Shown piece after piece: positions 32,653 to 44,307 of a stretch of 64,000 nt of DNA (position 1 is the stretch's first letter; each line of letters begins with the position of its first letter). The notes below the pieces were generated by a model. It did no database searches and was not told the origin of the DNA. It worked only from the letters and a program-made list of their open reading frames with translations. The DNA comes from Polytrichum commune (lineage: Eukaryota; Streptophyta; Polytrichopsida; Polytrichales; Polytrichaceae): the NCBI GenBank assembly GCA_950295325.1, contig OX485803.1, positions 67,161,554-67,225,553 on the forward strand, in the 5' to 3' direction. The position numbers were made by a program, and so were the translations under genes.

Positions 32653-34124
32653 AGGTACGCAAGTAGTGACGTAAATAAAGGTACCTAAACGCACCCAAGA
32701 GGATTTATTCTCATTAAAAGAAGGGAAAAACACATAAGTACTCATATTTGCAAGGGAGATCTTCCTTCGTCCACATCACCTCAGTACAAAAGCAAATGGA
32801 TGTACCCGTGGCTATAGCAACCAATGAAATCTATCGATTTCCTCGTCCTTTTCATCTTGAAATGGATTAAGGCACAAAGAACGGTCACGCAACTCTATGA
32901 ACGGCCAACGATGGTGGATGAATATTATTTATTTATGCTCCAATTGTACTTCAACGTACGTCGAGCCTCATCCGGCATGGGGTTCGTGGGGTCTAAATGT
33001 AGACTCATTTGTTGTGGATGAAAATGGCTCTAGTAAAAACAAGTTCCGTAGATGTCAAGGGTTGGTTTGTTCCAATTACACTCCATTATGTGTACACGGT
33101 TTTCAATGTCATTTTAAGAAGTGAATTGATCCAAAAATAAACATATGAAGACTTTAGATTAGTTCTCTCCATTTTCACCTTCCTAATAGACGGGTTTACA
33201 TGGGAATTACAAATGCATGGCTCTGTCATCCATTCAACAAAACCATCCTAAAACGGTAATTGGAGTCCCAAGGTAACTTCAAATAGTTGATTTCACACTT
33301 GATTTAGCTTGGAACATCTAAATTGCTTTAGTTGGCGACATTTGAGATTGGTCAACATACTTACCAGGGGCATCTTTTCAACATGGATGGATGAGAGGTA
33401 CACTCATATGCACCAATTTTCTCTCGCTATGTTAGGGTGTCTAGTACAAATCTCTTCCCTATGAGTTTATACTTAATGCATTCTAGTTCAATCCTACTTC
33501 TCACTAAACTAATTCAAAATCTCTATTGCTACATTGGATTGCCCACCATGAACAATCTCTTGTTTAATATTAACATGAACCACATTGAATTTTTTGTAGG
33601 AAATTGATGTGAGTAACTATTTTATTTATTGCTACATGTATCCTTTTAACTATGTTGCCATGAAACTACGTCCTTTTGGTAAATAATAAAAACTCTAGGA
33701 CAACCAAAGGGAAGACCCAAAGTCTTGAACCCACGTCATTCCCACCCTAACGAGACAACTAGAGTGGCCCTCATTGGTTTTCCCACATGTGGTAATAGGA
33801 TAACTTAACCTAATTGCAGGGTCAAATTTGTAAGAAAGGTAAAATTCCAAATTATAAGGGGTTCTCAATGTTTTCACTTTCAACTTAGATGGTTGCCATA
33901 ACTCCTTGCCCTCAATGAATCCGGTTTGGTTTTTAAACAACTACTAAGGAGAAAAATAGAAAAACAAATCTCCTATAAGTGGGTTGCTAATTCATCCCAA
34001 ATTAAACTCATTGAACTAATTCATAGTCCTTGATCCCGATTTAGAGATTATGTCGTGAAAGATAGCAATCATAAGCTATAAGCTACACTATATATTGTAT
34101 GCAATGCCATGAATTCTATTTGTC
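32653..34124. other. Unassigned, with an RE fragment
   Basis: An RE fragment (catggatggatgagaggtacactcatatgc) lies at about 33378-33410. Overlapping short frames at 32824-33124 have no domain. Confidence 0.45.
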
Positions 34125-34490
34125 TTGCTCAACACTAATCATAAACAACTTGTGTTGTGTCACCATCACTAAATGTAAACCTACAATTATTTGTCATTCC
34201 TTGTAAAAAAACAAAATTAGGGCATTATAGATTTACAATATTGCAATTATCAATGTCAATGACTAAGTGGTTTTCCATCCGACTTTCAATCATCCATGAC
34301 AATATTTCATTGCATAAATGTTAGGAGGCAAGATTTACCAAACTTTGTTTCAACGTTTGCCATGGATCTCATTCAAATCTCAATCATCCATAACAAATTC
34401 TCGTAAAACTATTCACAAAAGGTGTCATTAGAAAAGTTACCGTAGTGACATAAAATACCATATGAGACTAAGTACAATATCCAATGTAGT
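34125..34490 (+). repeat. RC family repeat
   Basis: Starts cttgctcaacactaatcataaa and ends accgtagtgacataaaataccatatgaga. The same order is seen at 49850-50200. Confidence 0.7.
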
Positions 34491-34520
34491 AATCAACTTT
34501 TGCACCGTCCCCCCTCCCCG

Positions 34521-34764
34521 GGGAGAGGGAAAATTATTGTATGCAAGGGTACCTCTCATTCATCTAACATAAAAACTTGGAAATAGTATGCAGTCCAATG
34601 GTTACTGAATTTGGATTCATTCGTCACCGGAATTAGCTTCAAAGACCCTAAATTTGTCTAGTCAAAGTCATTTGAAATAAAATGTCAACGAACCTACAGA
34701 GGGTCGAGGTTTTTGCGTTGGATGGATTAGAGGGACCCTTGTATACAATAATTCCCTCTGTCCC
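34521..34764 (+). repeat. RE MITE with long inverted ends, 244 bp
   Basis: The left end gggagagggaaaattattgt and the right end acaataattccctctgtccc are inverse. The pairing continues inward through gtatgcaagggtacctct / agagggacccttgtata and catctaacataaaaacttgg / gaggtttttgcgttggatg, so each arm is about 60-70 bp. Confidence 0.75.
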
Positions 34765-35240
34765 TCAACTTGAGATTTGTGGCACTTACATAAACTCATC
34801 CATCATGGATGAAGGGCACTCAGTAGAAGAAGAAAAAAATTCCCTCCCAAATTATGAGCCAGTTCGTTCCAATTAAGATTCACTAGACTCATTCAGAGTC
34901 TCTGACTCTATTTTTGGAGTTGAATCGCATTGAAAAAGGACATCTACAAATAGTGGTTTTAATATAATTCACTACATTTTCACCTTCGCAATGGATGAGT
35001 GGACGGATGTTGTGACTTGTAAACATTCCACCCCAATAAACTCGAACAAACTTGGGGTCTAGCAAGTTTAGGGCGTACTATGAGAGCCGCTTTGCCGCAA
35101 CATGAGTGGCTATGGCCGTCCACAATACATGGACATGGCTTGGTGTACTTTTGTGGCCTAAAGAAGGGAATTGCAAGTACTCGTACACGTGTACACTACT
35201 TCCTTATTCATAATTTTCTAGGGCAAAGGAAGGAGCATGT
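34765..35240. other. Unassigned
   Basis: The open frame starting at 35080 has no recognised domain. No repeat partner was seen. Confidence 0.45.
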
Positions 35241-35468
35241 GTACACCGTTATATGGTATTTAGTGTCACTAACTTTTTTGATATTACACAATGGTAAAAC
35301 TATTTCCTATTCATCTCATTTTCTAACCAACAAAGGCCGATTTGGTTGATTGGACGTTATAGAACATGAACATCCTTTACTTGGTAGAAACTTGCATTAA
35401 GAGTAAAAGGCTATAGCATTGCGTAACTCCAAATAGGAAGTGACACTAAATATCATAAAACGGTGTAC
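35241..35468. repeat. RB family MITE
   Basis: The ends gtacaccgttatatggtatttagtgtcact and agtgacactaaatatcataaaacggtgtac are close inverses. A block tatagcattgcgtaactccaa near the right end is shared with 62543-62772. Confidence 0.78.
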
Positions 35469-36959
35469 CCTTTTATCTATGTTCTTTACCGTCTTGTTTT
35501 TACCCCCCCCCCCCTTCCCCCGCCTTCTTCCTTAGAGAATGACAACGGCTCAAAGAAGAGGAACTTTAGAGGCACATCACATGGTTTTCATGGCAACGGC
35601 ACCTATTCTACGTCACAACACCAATGACTAGGGTCAGCTTTCCACTGCAAAAGAGGCCGATTTGAATTGCTAGTCGAATTTCGTGGTACGGGGTCACCGC
35701 CACAGTAACTCAAAGTAGATATATAGTGCTCAAAAATTGAAAGAGTAAGGTCAATCATCTTTGGTTTACGTTAGGGTTGAATGGGTTTAAGAGACTTTGG
35801 GCCCAAAACACCCCCTTATTAGATTGAAGTTTGTTATTGAAGGTGTTTCACACTTTGTAGTAAACCCATTCACGAAACATCCATAATGAGACAATCGGAT
35901 TCTCCCATGTGTGGATATAGTCTATTGAACACGGAAGCGTTTCGCCAAGAAACTCTTGGGTGGTCTCATCCAAAGCTTCAATTTCACTTCCGGAACGGTC
36001 GGCACATGGAAAAATCTATGTTTAGCCCGGATTTCATATTATTTTTTAGATTAAATTGTTTGGAGGTCGCAATAGTGCTATGATGGGTGACCATCTCACG
36101 ACCTTCAATTTTGATACACTACATTACGGTGAACCATCTTGTACTACTACTCACGTGTTTCATATCTTAGGAGAAGTGGACTAGTAAGTTAAAAGAAAAA
36201 ACACCATATAAGACCCATCAACTTCTTGATTCGAGGAGAGAGAGAGAGAATGTTGATGACTTTCTCCAACACGAAAAAGACCCATTCACCAACGTGGTTT
36301 AGGGACACTCTCGGAGATGCTCTTTTCTTCTTTTTGGATGGCGATGGGCCTTTTAAGGATCTTTTTTGGTTCCTTTTTTTTGAGGGGGGGGGGGTCTGAA
36401 TCTTTTAGGGAACTTTTTACTTTTTTAATTTAAGGGGGGAAAAAAAAAAAAACCACCACCACCACCACCAATGGGAGCCGGAAGTGTGTGATAAACTAGG
36501 TAAAAGCGTGCAGCTAACTTCTACCAATCCAAGTGGTCAGCCGGAGTGAGGTGAATGATGTGCATGTTGCATCATTGGTTATAATGGGCCTGCTCACTTA
36601 CGCCACACCACACGAGGCGAGGGTAAAGTGCCATGTGCACACACTTTGACATAGGGATGACTCGAAGGCGATCTTGTTCTTTATATGGGGCCGGCCATAA
36701 ATTCCAACGATCTATGCGGGAATAGTGTTATGGGATGTTGGGAGTTCAATCTGAATACGAGGCTCCTCGCATCGCTGATCACATGTCAGAAGATAACACA
36801 CACATAGGGTTCTGAGTATATGGTATGGAGCACAATGGTCCCCTAATACCTATTCCAAACAAACCATCTAACATTCATTTGGATAGATTGTATGAATCAG
36901 AGCATGTGTAATTTCTATGTAAGTGTTCAAAGTCACAAATCTCATTTGACCCTACCTAA
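35469..36959. other. Unassigned, with C and G tracts and an RD fragment
   Basis: Contains a C run (35503-35514), a G run (36384-36394), a short CACCAC run at about 36452-36469, and an RD end (catatcttaggagaagtggactag) at about 36160-36185. The open frame 35886-36083 has no recognised domain. Confidence 0.45.
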
Positions 36960-37081
36960 CAGAAAGAGGAAATCATTGTATACGAGCGCACGTCTCATTC
37001 ATCCAACTTAAAAACCTGGATTTTGAATGCAACCCGGAGGTTAGTTGATTTCATACCATAATAAGCTTTAGAGACCCGAAT

Positions 37082-37084
<3 letters not shown>
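36960..37084 (+). repeat. RE fragment
   Basis: Contains agaaagaggaaatcattgtatacgagcgcacgt, then ctcattcatccaacttaaaaacctgg and gaatgcaacccggaggtta, as in the left half of RE. It is cut off by the (CT)n run. Confidence 0.65.

Positions 37085-37116
<32 letters not shown>
37085..37116. repeat. (CT)16 microsatellite
   Basis: An uninterrupted CT run followed by C-rich sequence. Confidence 0.95.
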
Positions 37117-37119
<3 letters not shown>

Positions 37120-39034
37120 TCCACCCCCTCTTTCCCTCCCCCTCCCATCCCCCTCCCTCAAAACATAAAAAAACCTTGAATAATGTTGTTTGTTGGCATT
37201 TTGTCTCCTTCAATCAATGAGGTGAAATTTTACCGTTTCAAGCTTCATAGTAGATGGTATACTACAAAAGGTATAGGAAGTCAAAGTGAGTGTTCTCTTC
37301 ATCACCGATTAACCACGCATATATAGCGTCCCAATTGTGTTAACACTTGAACCTGTAATGATCAACTCCGAACTTCCCGATCGACTTGATCATGGGTCCA
37401 TGGATGACTTCTACCCTTCATTAGCCCCAAGATTTCATCCGTTTTGGAAAAGTTCAAGGTTAATTGGTATGCTAGGTGGGTTTGTAGTGAACCTAAACAC
37501 GTGGATTTCATGATAAACTGCATTGGTAATCAATAGAAAAATGGAATTCCAAGTGGTGAAAGCTGTGCAATGTTTTCCAGAGATGGAGTAGAGGAAATGA
37601 TGACGAACACAAGTTGTTTCATAATTTCATTTCATGTAAATAATAAGTTACATTTCCTCAAAGAGGCAAGTAAGTCAAAGAGTCTCCCTAGTTTGAGCAT
37701 CAAAATATCATACTCTACGCACAAATGCACACAAAACGGTTAACTCAATGGCACCCAAAAGTGATCGCAAGTGGGTGTGAAATAACTCTTATTTGGCCAA
37801 TCACTGCATTCTTTTTGGGCCACCACTTCAACACTTAATCATTTTGGGTCCACAAAAGAATCATTCTACCCCTAGTTTGTTGCACCAATAGTGGTCATTC
37901 ACCGTTTTCGATTTTTCCACCTTACAAAATGTCTGCAAACAGATGGAGGTTTAAATTTACGTATAGATGCATTCGAAGTAATCAGAGTTTGGGAACGTAA
38001 ACGTCTTTGCACACCACATTCATTACATTATTGAGCAGACTGTGTTCGTTCAAACTGAACGTTCATACTGAAGTTGCACTAGCTGCGACATCCCATGGTC
38101 ATATTCTCGGGCCCCACATGAACAAATGCACACTGCTTAATGATGTTATGTTGGCAAGACATCTGAGGTTCAAATTATTTATGTTCTGGTGCAGCTTCTG
38201 ATGAAACTTCATAATGTGGCTTCAGATATTGCAACATACAAATTTCAACTAAGCATTCATGACGAGAGACGAACTCGATTGGTCAAAGGCCGGTCAACTA
38301 TGTCTCCAACTAGGACCTAGTTGTGATCAAATACTACATTCAGAAAATCCCATGCACCGGAATTTGCTGAAATTTGCTTATGAGATAGTCTACCCTCTCA
38401 ATGTAAAAGATGGTATGGGTGCATGTTGGAGTCAATCGACTCTCCAATTTGTCTTTGCACCCAATAGACTTAATTTGAACAAAAACAAAGTCATTTTGCT
38501 CATTTAATTATAACATTACTCAACAACAAGTTGTTGCACCATAGGGCGGGGGAATTTGCGAGCATAATGTCCCTTTTATGTTGGGTCTCTTACAAAACGA
38601 AAAGTCTTCGGTCTCAGTATTGTCCAGTACGTGCCTTCGAACCAACATCTGAAATTTTTCGGAGCTTCCCTTACTAGGGATGAAATGTCTTTGTATCTAT
38701 TAATTTGTGTGAGATGTTACCAGTGACCCCACATGGTCCAACCACATGTTGAACAAGTCCATGCCACTACTAACCATGATTAGTGTGTAGAAATCGCCCA
38801 TTTATCTCCACCCATACTTAGCTTCCAACCTCACAACTAGTGGTCCCATTAGGACGGGAGCAACCCAGTGATGGGTTGATCACACTAGCAACTTCTGACA
38901 CCATCCGTCGGCATCCCTAGTTGTACAAGTGTGAAAAGTGGGTGGACCATCATCTATTTCTGAACATAATCCCCCAACAATTTCACGGCTAGAACCGGAC
39001 GGTGGTTTTGGTGTGATTGGGACATGAGGCTCGG
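37117..39034. other. Unassigned, with an RF fragment
   Basis: An RF relative (cattactcaacaacaagttgttgcacc) is at about 38512-38640. Open frames at 38007-38201 and 38259-38507 have no recognised domain. Confidence 0.45.
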
Positions 39035-39037
39035 TAA

Positions 39038-39468
39038 GAGCATCCTCAGTCCTGATAGCCTGGCTCACGGCAACGGTAACTGGCGGGCGTGAGAGCCTGG
39101 GGTTCGGGCCAATGCCCTCGCTACCCGTCCCGTTATTGTGCGGGTCCCGTCAAATGACCTCCCGCTCTCGGCACTTTTTTTTTGTTTGACGTGAGAAATT
39201 GTCCTCCCGGTACTGGTACTGGCAAAGGCCACCATGGCACACGTTCCGGCGTTGGAGGAAGCATTTGCTCCTCCTCATCACACTCCTGGAGAAACCTAGA
39301 CCTAATCGGTCCAAGTAACCCCAAACTCCGGCGATCCACCTGGCTGCCGGGGGCGCTTGCCGGGCGTGGCATTGGACCCCCCTCCCGCCTCTTCCACCCG
39401 CTCCTTCGCGGGGCTCCCTGCAAACGCCCCTGCCGGGAGCGCTTACAGGGTCAGCACTGAGGATGCTC
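39038..39468 (+). mobile_element. TH5: GC-rich PIF/Harbinger-type MITE, 431 bp
   Basis: The ends GAGCATCCTCAGT (39038-39050) and ACTGAGGATGCTC (39456-39468) are perfect 13-bp inverses. TAA flanks both sides (39035-39037 and 39469-39471). The interior is far richer in G+C than anything around it. Overlapping open frames on both strands (39133-39460) reflect this composition, not a gene. TAA/TTA targets and GAGCATC-type ends are typical of plant Harbinger MITEs. Confidence 0.9.
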
Positions 39469-39471
39469 TAA

Positions 39472-39994
39472 GGTTGTGACCCCTTGGAAATTTCAAAATT
39501 AATGCTTTCTATACATAATCCAAACTCATCATAACACATGTATATATATAACACTTATCCATTCTTAATCACAAGGCTTGTCATATCCTGTGCAAGGCCC
39601 ACATTATACCTTATGCGAAATCAACGCGCGTCATGTGGATGTATGCCTCATTGAGACCCGTGCTAAATCAACCCAAGAACTTTGGTATTAAATTCTTGTA
39701 TTGAGAGTCCTAGTAATACACACAGGCTTTTTAATCTTCTAATTTAACGAATACTACAATATGCCCATTTTGCTTGTGGCTGAGTCACTCCTATTTCAGA
39801 TGTACATCCACCGAGTCTTATCCACACAACTAAAAATATATCCATGCCAGCTAACTTGAAAGGAAGAAAAAAGAAGAAGAAGCGCGTACTGTATGTAGAA
39901 GGGGGATATACTCCTAAAGGATTTATGTTCTTTTATTGTCTTTGTTTTTTGGCCTTCTTGTCTCCGTGTGATTCTGGCATTTAAAAGGGTACAT
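39472..39994. other. Unassigned
   Basis: A short GAAGAAG-type run near 39863-39882. No gene was seen. Confidence 0.45.
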
Positions 39995-40690
39995 TATACA
40001 AGGTAGAGGGTGCTTGAACCAACATTTTCAAGCTATAGCACGTACATATGGGTTGACATTGACAAAGAGAGCATATTAGCTTTTGGGCAAAACATATGTA
40101 TAAAGAAAGAAAGAAAGAAAAAGTTAGCATTGATTGAATGTTTGATGAACATTTAAAGTCAAAACCACCAGCTTCCTTAAAACTGATCCTTAGGTCATGT
40201 GTATGATGACCCCCACCTTCATTGCCTAGAACTAACACAACATAGTTGGGTACTAGACCCAAGCTAGATCTAAAGCCCAACATGGCCACCTTCATGATCC
40301 CACCTGGTTCAATTATAGAACTGTCCCCTTGCATCCATAAAATTGAGCCCCTTTGCGCCCATAACTAACCCCCTTTGGCTTTGTGGGCTTAAAATCGTTT
40401 GCCATGTGCAAGGAATGGCTAGAATACACATTGACTCGCCACCCTAAACGCACCTTGAAGCAACTTGAGAGAGAGTGGAGCCCGTAACCTACCCTACATG
40501 GAGGTAGTGGAGGCCAGAATGTGTTGGCGTCACATATGGCACTAGTGACACCTAAACCCGTCACTTTGTGGCCCAAGCACTCCTTTTCCATAGGGAATGG
40601 TTGAAGGTAGTAGGGTGTTGGTGATTGGGAGGCGTTTACATGTGTTGCTTTTGGGTTGGGTGTTGGTTCAAGCACCCTCTACCTTATGTA
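39995..40690 (-). mobile_element. Element with perfect 25-bp inverted ends and two unknown minus-strand ORFs
   Basis: Positions 40000-40024 and 40661-40685 are perfect inverses (aaggtagagggtgcttgaac...), and the match continues imperfectly outward. No clear target duplication was found. On the minus strand the frame 40313-40675 (120 codons) overlaps the frame 39981-40334 (117 codons), so almost the whole interior is open with one frame change. I recognise no domain in either. They could be a decayed gene or chance. Confidence 0.6.
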
Positions 40691-40764
40691 TCAAACAACT
40701 CTTTGGGTAACACACATAAACCAAAATAGGATATTTATATAAAGAAAACTACTACGGAGCCAAA

Positions 40765-40920
40765 GCAATTGCATAACATTACTCAACACTAGGGTGTTGC
40801 ACCTTTAGTGTTGGGAATTATGGTAGAATCATTCCCTCCTTATGTTATGCCACACCTTCACAAAATGGAAATTACTTAGCCCGAGTATTGTTTGTTATGT
40901 TCGTCAAACCAACAACTAGA
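40765..40920 (+). repeat. RF repeat, copy 3
   Basis: Contains attactcaacactagggtgttgcacc, tagtgttgggaatta, agaatcattccctcc and agcccgagtattgtt. These match 31560-31740 in order. Confidence 0.6.
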
Positions 40921-41792
40921 TTGGCATCATTATTGTGTTTACATAGTTTTCTCTGATTAGTTTGATATATGTGTCTACTTATTGGTGGAGTTGTTGTGTG
41001 GTCGACGTGGTTGGGTTGGGGACATAGATAGTTTGACTCACCATCGCACTAGGCTAGCCTTGGGGCTTCCTCCTAAGAAAAACACATCACACCAAGTTGC
41101 ATGAGTATTGTTATGTGCAAAGTTGAATGATCATCATATTAAACCATAAAGTCATAAAAGTGAGGACTAACTCAAGCTTTTTGAAGGAATCATTCTCTCA
41201 TATCTACCATTTATAGTAACTATTTTAGTGACTTGATTCTATTCTAGAGAGGGAAGTCATTCTAATCTACTCCAGGGTAACAAAATGTTCAAATATTTTA
41301 TTGTATTTGAGTCTATTTGGGGAGAACACATGTGTTCAAAAAACGAGGAGAAACATGTGCACATGTTTAAGACCCGCTCATGTTATGCATGATGACATCA
41401 TCATTCCAATTTGCAAAAGTGACATGTGGTCCAATCTCGAACACGTAGTCCAACCTCTTTTAAAGATATGTAATTTTTAATGTTCATTCTTAAAATCCAC
41501 ACCTAATCACACACCACTCAAATATAGATGTCCATTCAAAATAAGTAACCAAATTAAGGATCTCTACCTTAGATGTTCACATACTACCCCAATCACGTAT
41601 CCTTCACAATCAACATCATGCTTAGAATAGTTTATAAATAGTTATTCACGGTTTTGGAAACTCCTGAAGTACTAGGGCAGTGTGGTGAGTCATTAGTGGT
41701 ACCCACGTGCATGAAATTCCTTAGGATTTGTTGTGGTGCAGTTATTGGATGCTTTACCATAACCAATGAGATGATGGATATGGCAAGACTAA
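40921..41792. other. Unassigned, with an RD fragment
   Basis: RD blocks (ctcgaacacgtagtccaacctct, atgttcattcttaaaatccacacctaatcacacacc) are at about 41430-41540. Nothing else was recognised. Confidence 0.5.
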
Positions 41793-42292
41793 GGGCCACT
41801 TCACACACGAGGCAAGAGCCGTGACCATGAGATTGTGAGAGCCCAAGAAAAAGTGTCCAAAGGCCGTCCCAAACACACCTCCAAAATCATGTAGTGTGGT
41901 CACGGACCCTCAAGTGTAGTGTGAAGTCATATGTGCCTCGGCCCTCAACCAAAGGCTATTTCAATGAATTTCTATTCATGCAGGTCCTCACACATGATGA
42001 AATAAAATTAACAAACGGTTGTGAGCGTTCGGAGTGCTATGGTCCCCTGGTTTTGTGTAAAGCCTACCTCCAAGAGGTGGTTTTTGTGAATAGTCCAAGT
42101 GACCATGAAACATGACCCATTCGATGCCATGTAGGAATCCATGTGGACTTTACATCCATCTTGCATTCACATACTCCGTTGGTCCCTCAATCGTAGTGTG
42201 AAGTGAACTTGGACCGGCTCCGCCTTTTCCACCAATGAGAGTGCTTGAAGTGTAATGGCAACGGCCTCTCAGTCTTGTGTGTGAAGTGGCCC
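41793..42292 (+). mobile_element. TH1 MITE, copy 4, 500 bp
   Basis: The ends gggccacttcacacacgagg and cttgtgtgtgaagtggccc are inverse. TAA precedes it and AAA follows, so the target duplication is nearly kept. The interior aligns with 54027-54509 throughout. The open frame 41894-42115 lies in it and is not conserved in other copies. Confidence 0.9.
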
Positions 42293-42364
42293 AAAGGGCA
42301 CCTGTTTACTTTGTCCAACAAATCCGACATGGGTTTAATTGCCAATCCTTCCCCAAACACACTA

Positions 42365-42635
42365 GATTGTTTTGTCTAGTTAGTGTTAGTGGAAAATTCA
42401 TGTGGGTTGGAATTTAACGTGGCCCAAACCAATTTTATAGTACATGCCTTGGTTAGCATAGTAATTATATAAGGCTTGTCTTGTATTGAATTTTTATCCA
42501 AATATGCAAACGAAAAAAACCACACTAATTTTATACACTAAAAACTATAGTGGGCCACTTCAAATTTAAATAAATAAATAAAATAGTGCATGTACTTGCA
42601 AATGAGTGTGGCCACACTATTTAGACAAAACAATG
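42365..42635 (+). mobile_element. M1 MITE, copy 2, 271 bp
   Basis: The ends gattgttttgtctagttagtg and ttagacaaaacaatg match the copy at 9332-9546. TA flanks both sides (42363-42364 and 42636-42637). Confidence 0.78.
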
Positions 42636-43119
42636 TACTCATTGTGTTGCACAAGCATAACACTCTTCAATTGCTATTAGCCATTCCATTATGTTAACAT
42701 TCAATGACAACGTTTCATTCAAATCTCACTCGTTTTTTAAGTTGATTCTACTTTATGATAAGCATATGTAAGGCATACTTTTAGCACCTTACATGACATA
42801 TTCCTGGCCCCACCCAACCTAGTTACTCAACTGAATAATGTTATGAATCGGGTTTACCCACTAAATGAATTAAAATGTAATTAAAAAATTAAGTAAATTG
42901 ATAGATGCTCTCCAAACACACACGAAGGTTGCTTTTTTTTGTACCAATAGAATATGAATTGGTGGCCAACAGAGGTACACGGAGAAGTTGAAACTTAAGG
43001 AGGGAGTTGACCACCTCTATTCTCATGAATTAGAAATTGACTTCCATTTAAGCAAGGAAGATTCCATTTATAAAATCATGTTGGTATGGACATGAGGTTG
43101 TCTTATTTTGTTGTAATTG
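42636..43119. other. Unassigned
   Basis: Nothing recognised. Confidence 0.45.
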
Positions 43120-43470
43120 TTTTAGGCTCAAACGCTCTTATTGGGGACCACATTTCCACTAGACCCTCTTTACCTTGGTAATAGTGGTGGGGGCCTCAAC
43201 TCAAAGAGGTTCAATTGATTTTAGTTATATCATATGGTAGAAAAAATTGTTCAATGACTTTCTTGTTGGAAATATATATATATATATATAAAGGTCCATT
43301 TGTTTCATGATTTTTATTTTTGTATTTAGTGCAAGCATTTATCACGTTAAAATAGATCACATAGTATAAATACATGAGTCCGTTTTCTAGCCTATTGTTA
43401 ATACATGTAGATTTTTTTTCTCTAGTAATTGTCTTGTACATAAGGAATTATATTTTATAAACACCCACGC
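43120..43470 (+). mobile_element. LTR-like fragment with a TATA box
   Basis: Shares caatgactttcttgtt / caatgagtttctcatt, gcatttatcac, cttagtataaatac-like, ttctagc..ttgttaatac and tttttttctctagtaa blocks with 55880-56130. The conserved gtataaatac looks like an LTR promoter TATA box. An (AT)n run is at about 43271-43291. The short minus frame 43211-43441 is not a gene. Confidence 0.5.
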
Positions 43471-44049
43471 ACATCTTTCAAGTTTCCAATGAAGAGTCCA
43501 TCCCCTCTGGGATGGGTCTCACATGGAGACCCTTAGACATGTAAGAGTTAACCTCAACAATATTGTATTCAACTCCATAGGGAAGTCAATGACTTGCAAA
43601 TTCTCGATGCAAATTACACAAACATCTAAGATAGAGTTAGAAACAAATGTGCTAAAAAGGCAAGCAAGGGTGGATTTCTTCCTTCAGATTTTGCCACATG
43701 TCATGCTCACAATGGCTAAGGCCCACTTGCATTCCATATGGAAATGACATCCGGCATTAATAAAGATGACATAGAGCAGCCTCTCCGGTATATTTTAGTG
43801 GTAATGGGCTTCATCAAAGTGATTCTCTGACTGTAAATGTTGACCATTCCATTCACTATAGCACTATTAAAGCAAGTGTTAGGGGATTGGCATTCATGAA
43901 TTCCAACTGTGCAGTTTTATAAAGAGTTCCTTCTAGTGTTGGTGCTGTTTCTTTTGTGTACCCGTGGATTCTAAATTAGGCACTGAATTCAAAAATTGAT
44001 ACCGATTGGGTCATGGCTTTTGTACAAGTCATCAACATCCATAAACAAA
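43471..44049. other. Unassigned
   Basis: The open frame 43523-43747 has no recognised domain. Confidence 0.45.
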
Positions 44050-44307
44050 CAAATAAATAACCAACGTCAGGGAATCCGATGTGAATTTGAGCCTGTCGGC
44101 CCTACCATGCTCAAGATTCCTCTTGGTGCATAATGGGGATTACTGCCTACCTTGCGGTAGGTGGGCTCTTGGCTTCCTACCTGCTTAGCTAGATTTTTCC
44201 CGTCAAATGAAGAGAAGATTTCACAACAAGGATCGAACTGTCAACCACTCCATTCGGAAATGGGTACCTCTCCACTATCACCCAGTAGTTTAGGGTCATC
44301 TCGGACC
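44050..44307 (-). mobile_element. SINE-2, copy 1
   Basis: On the minus strand it starts ggtccgagatgaccc and carries gatagtggagagg (A-box-like) and agttcgatcc (B box), then ttctcttcatttgac, and ends acgttggttatttatttg. It aligns over about 255 bp to 46608-46863. Target duplications are not clear. Several overlapping frames on both strands (44161-44565) cover it and are not genes. Confidence 0.75.

Noticed and set aside
39133-39460. Proline/arginine/glycine-rich ORFs on both strands
   Set aside because: They lie inside the GC-rich TH5 MITE, overlap on opposite strands and show no domain.
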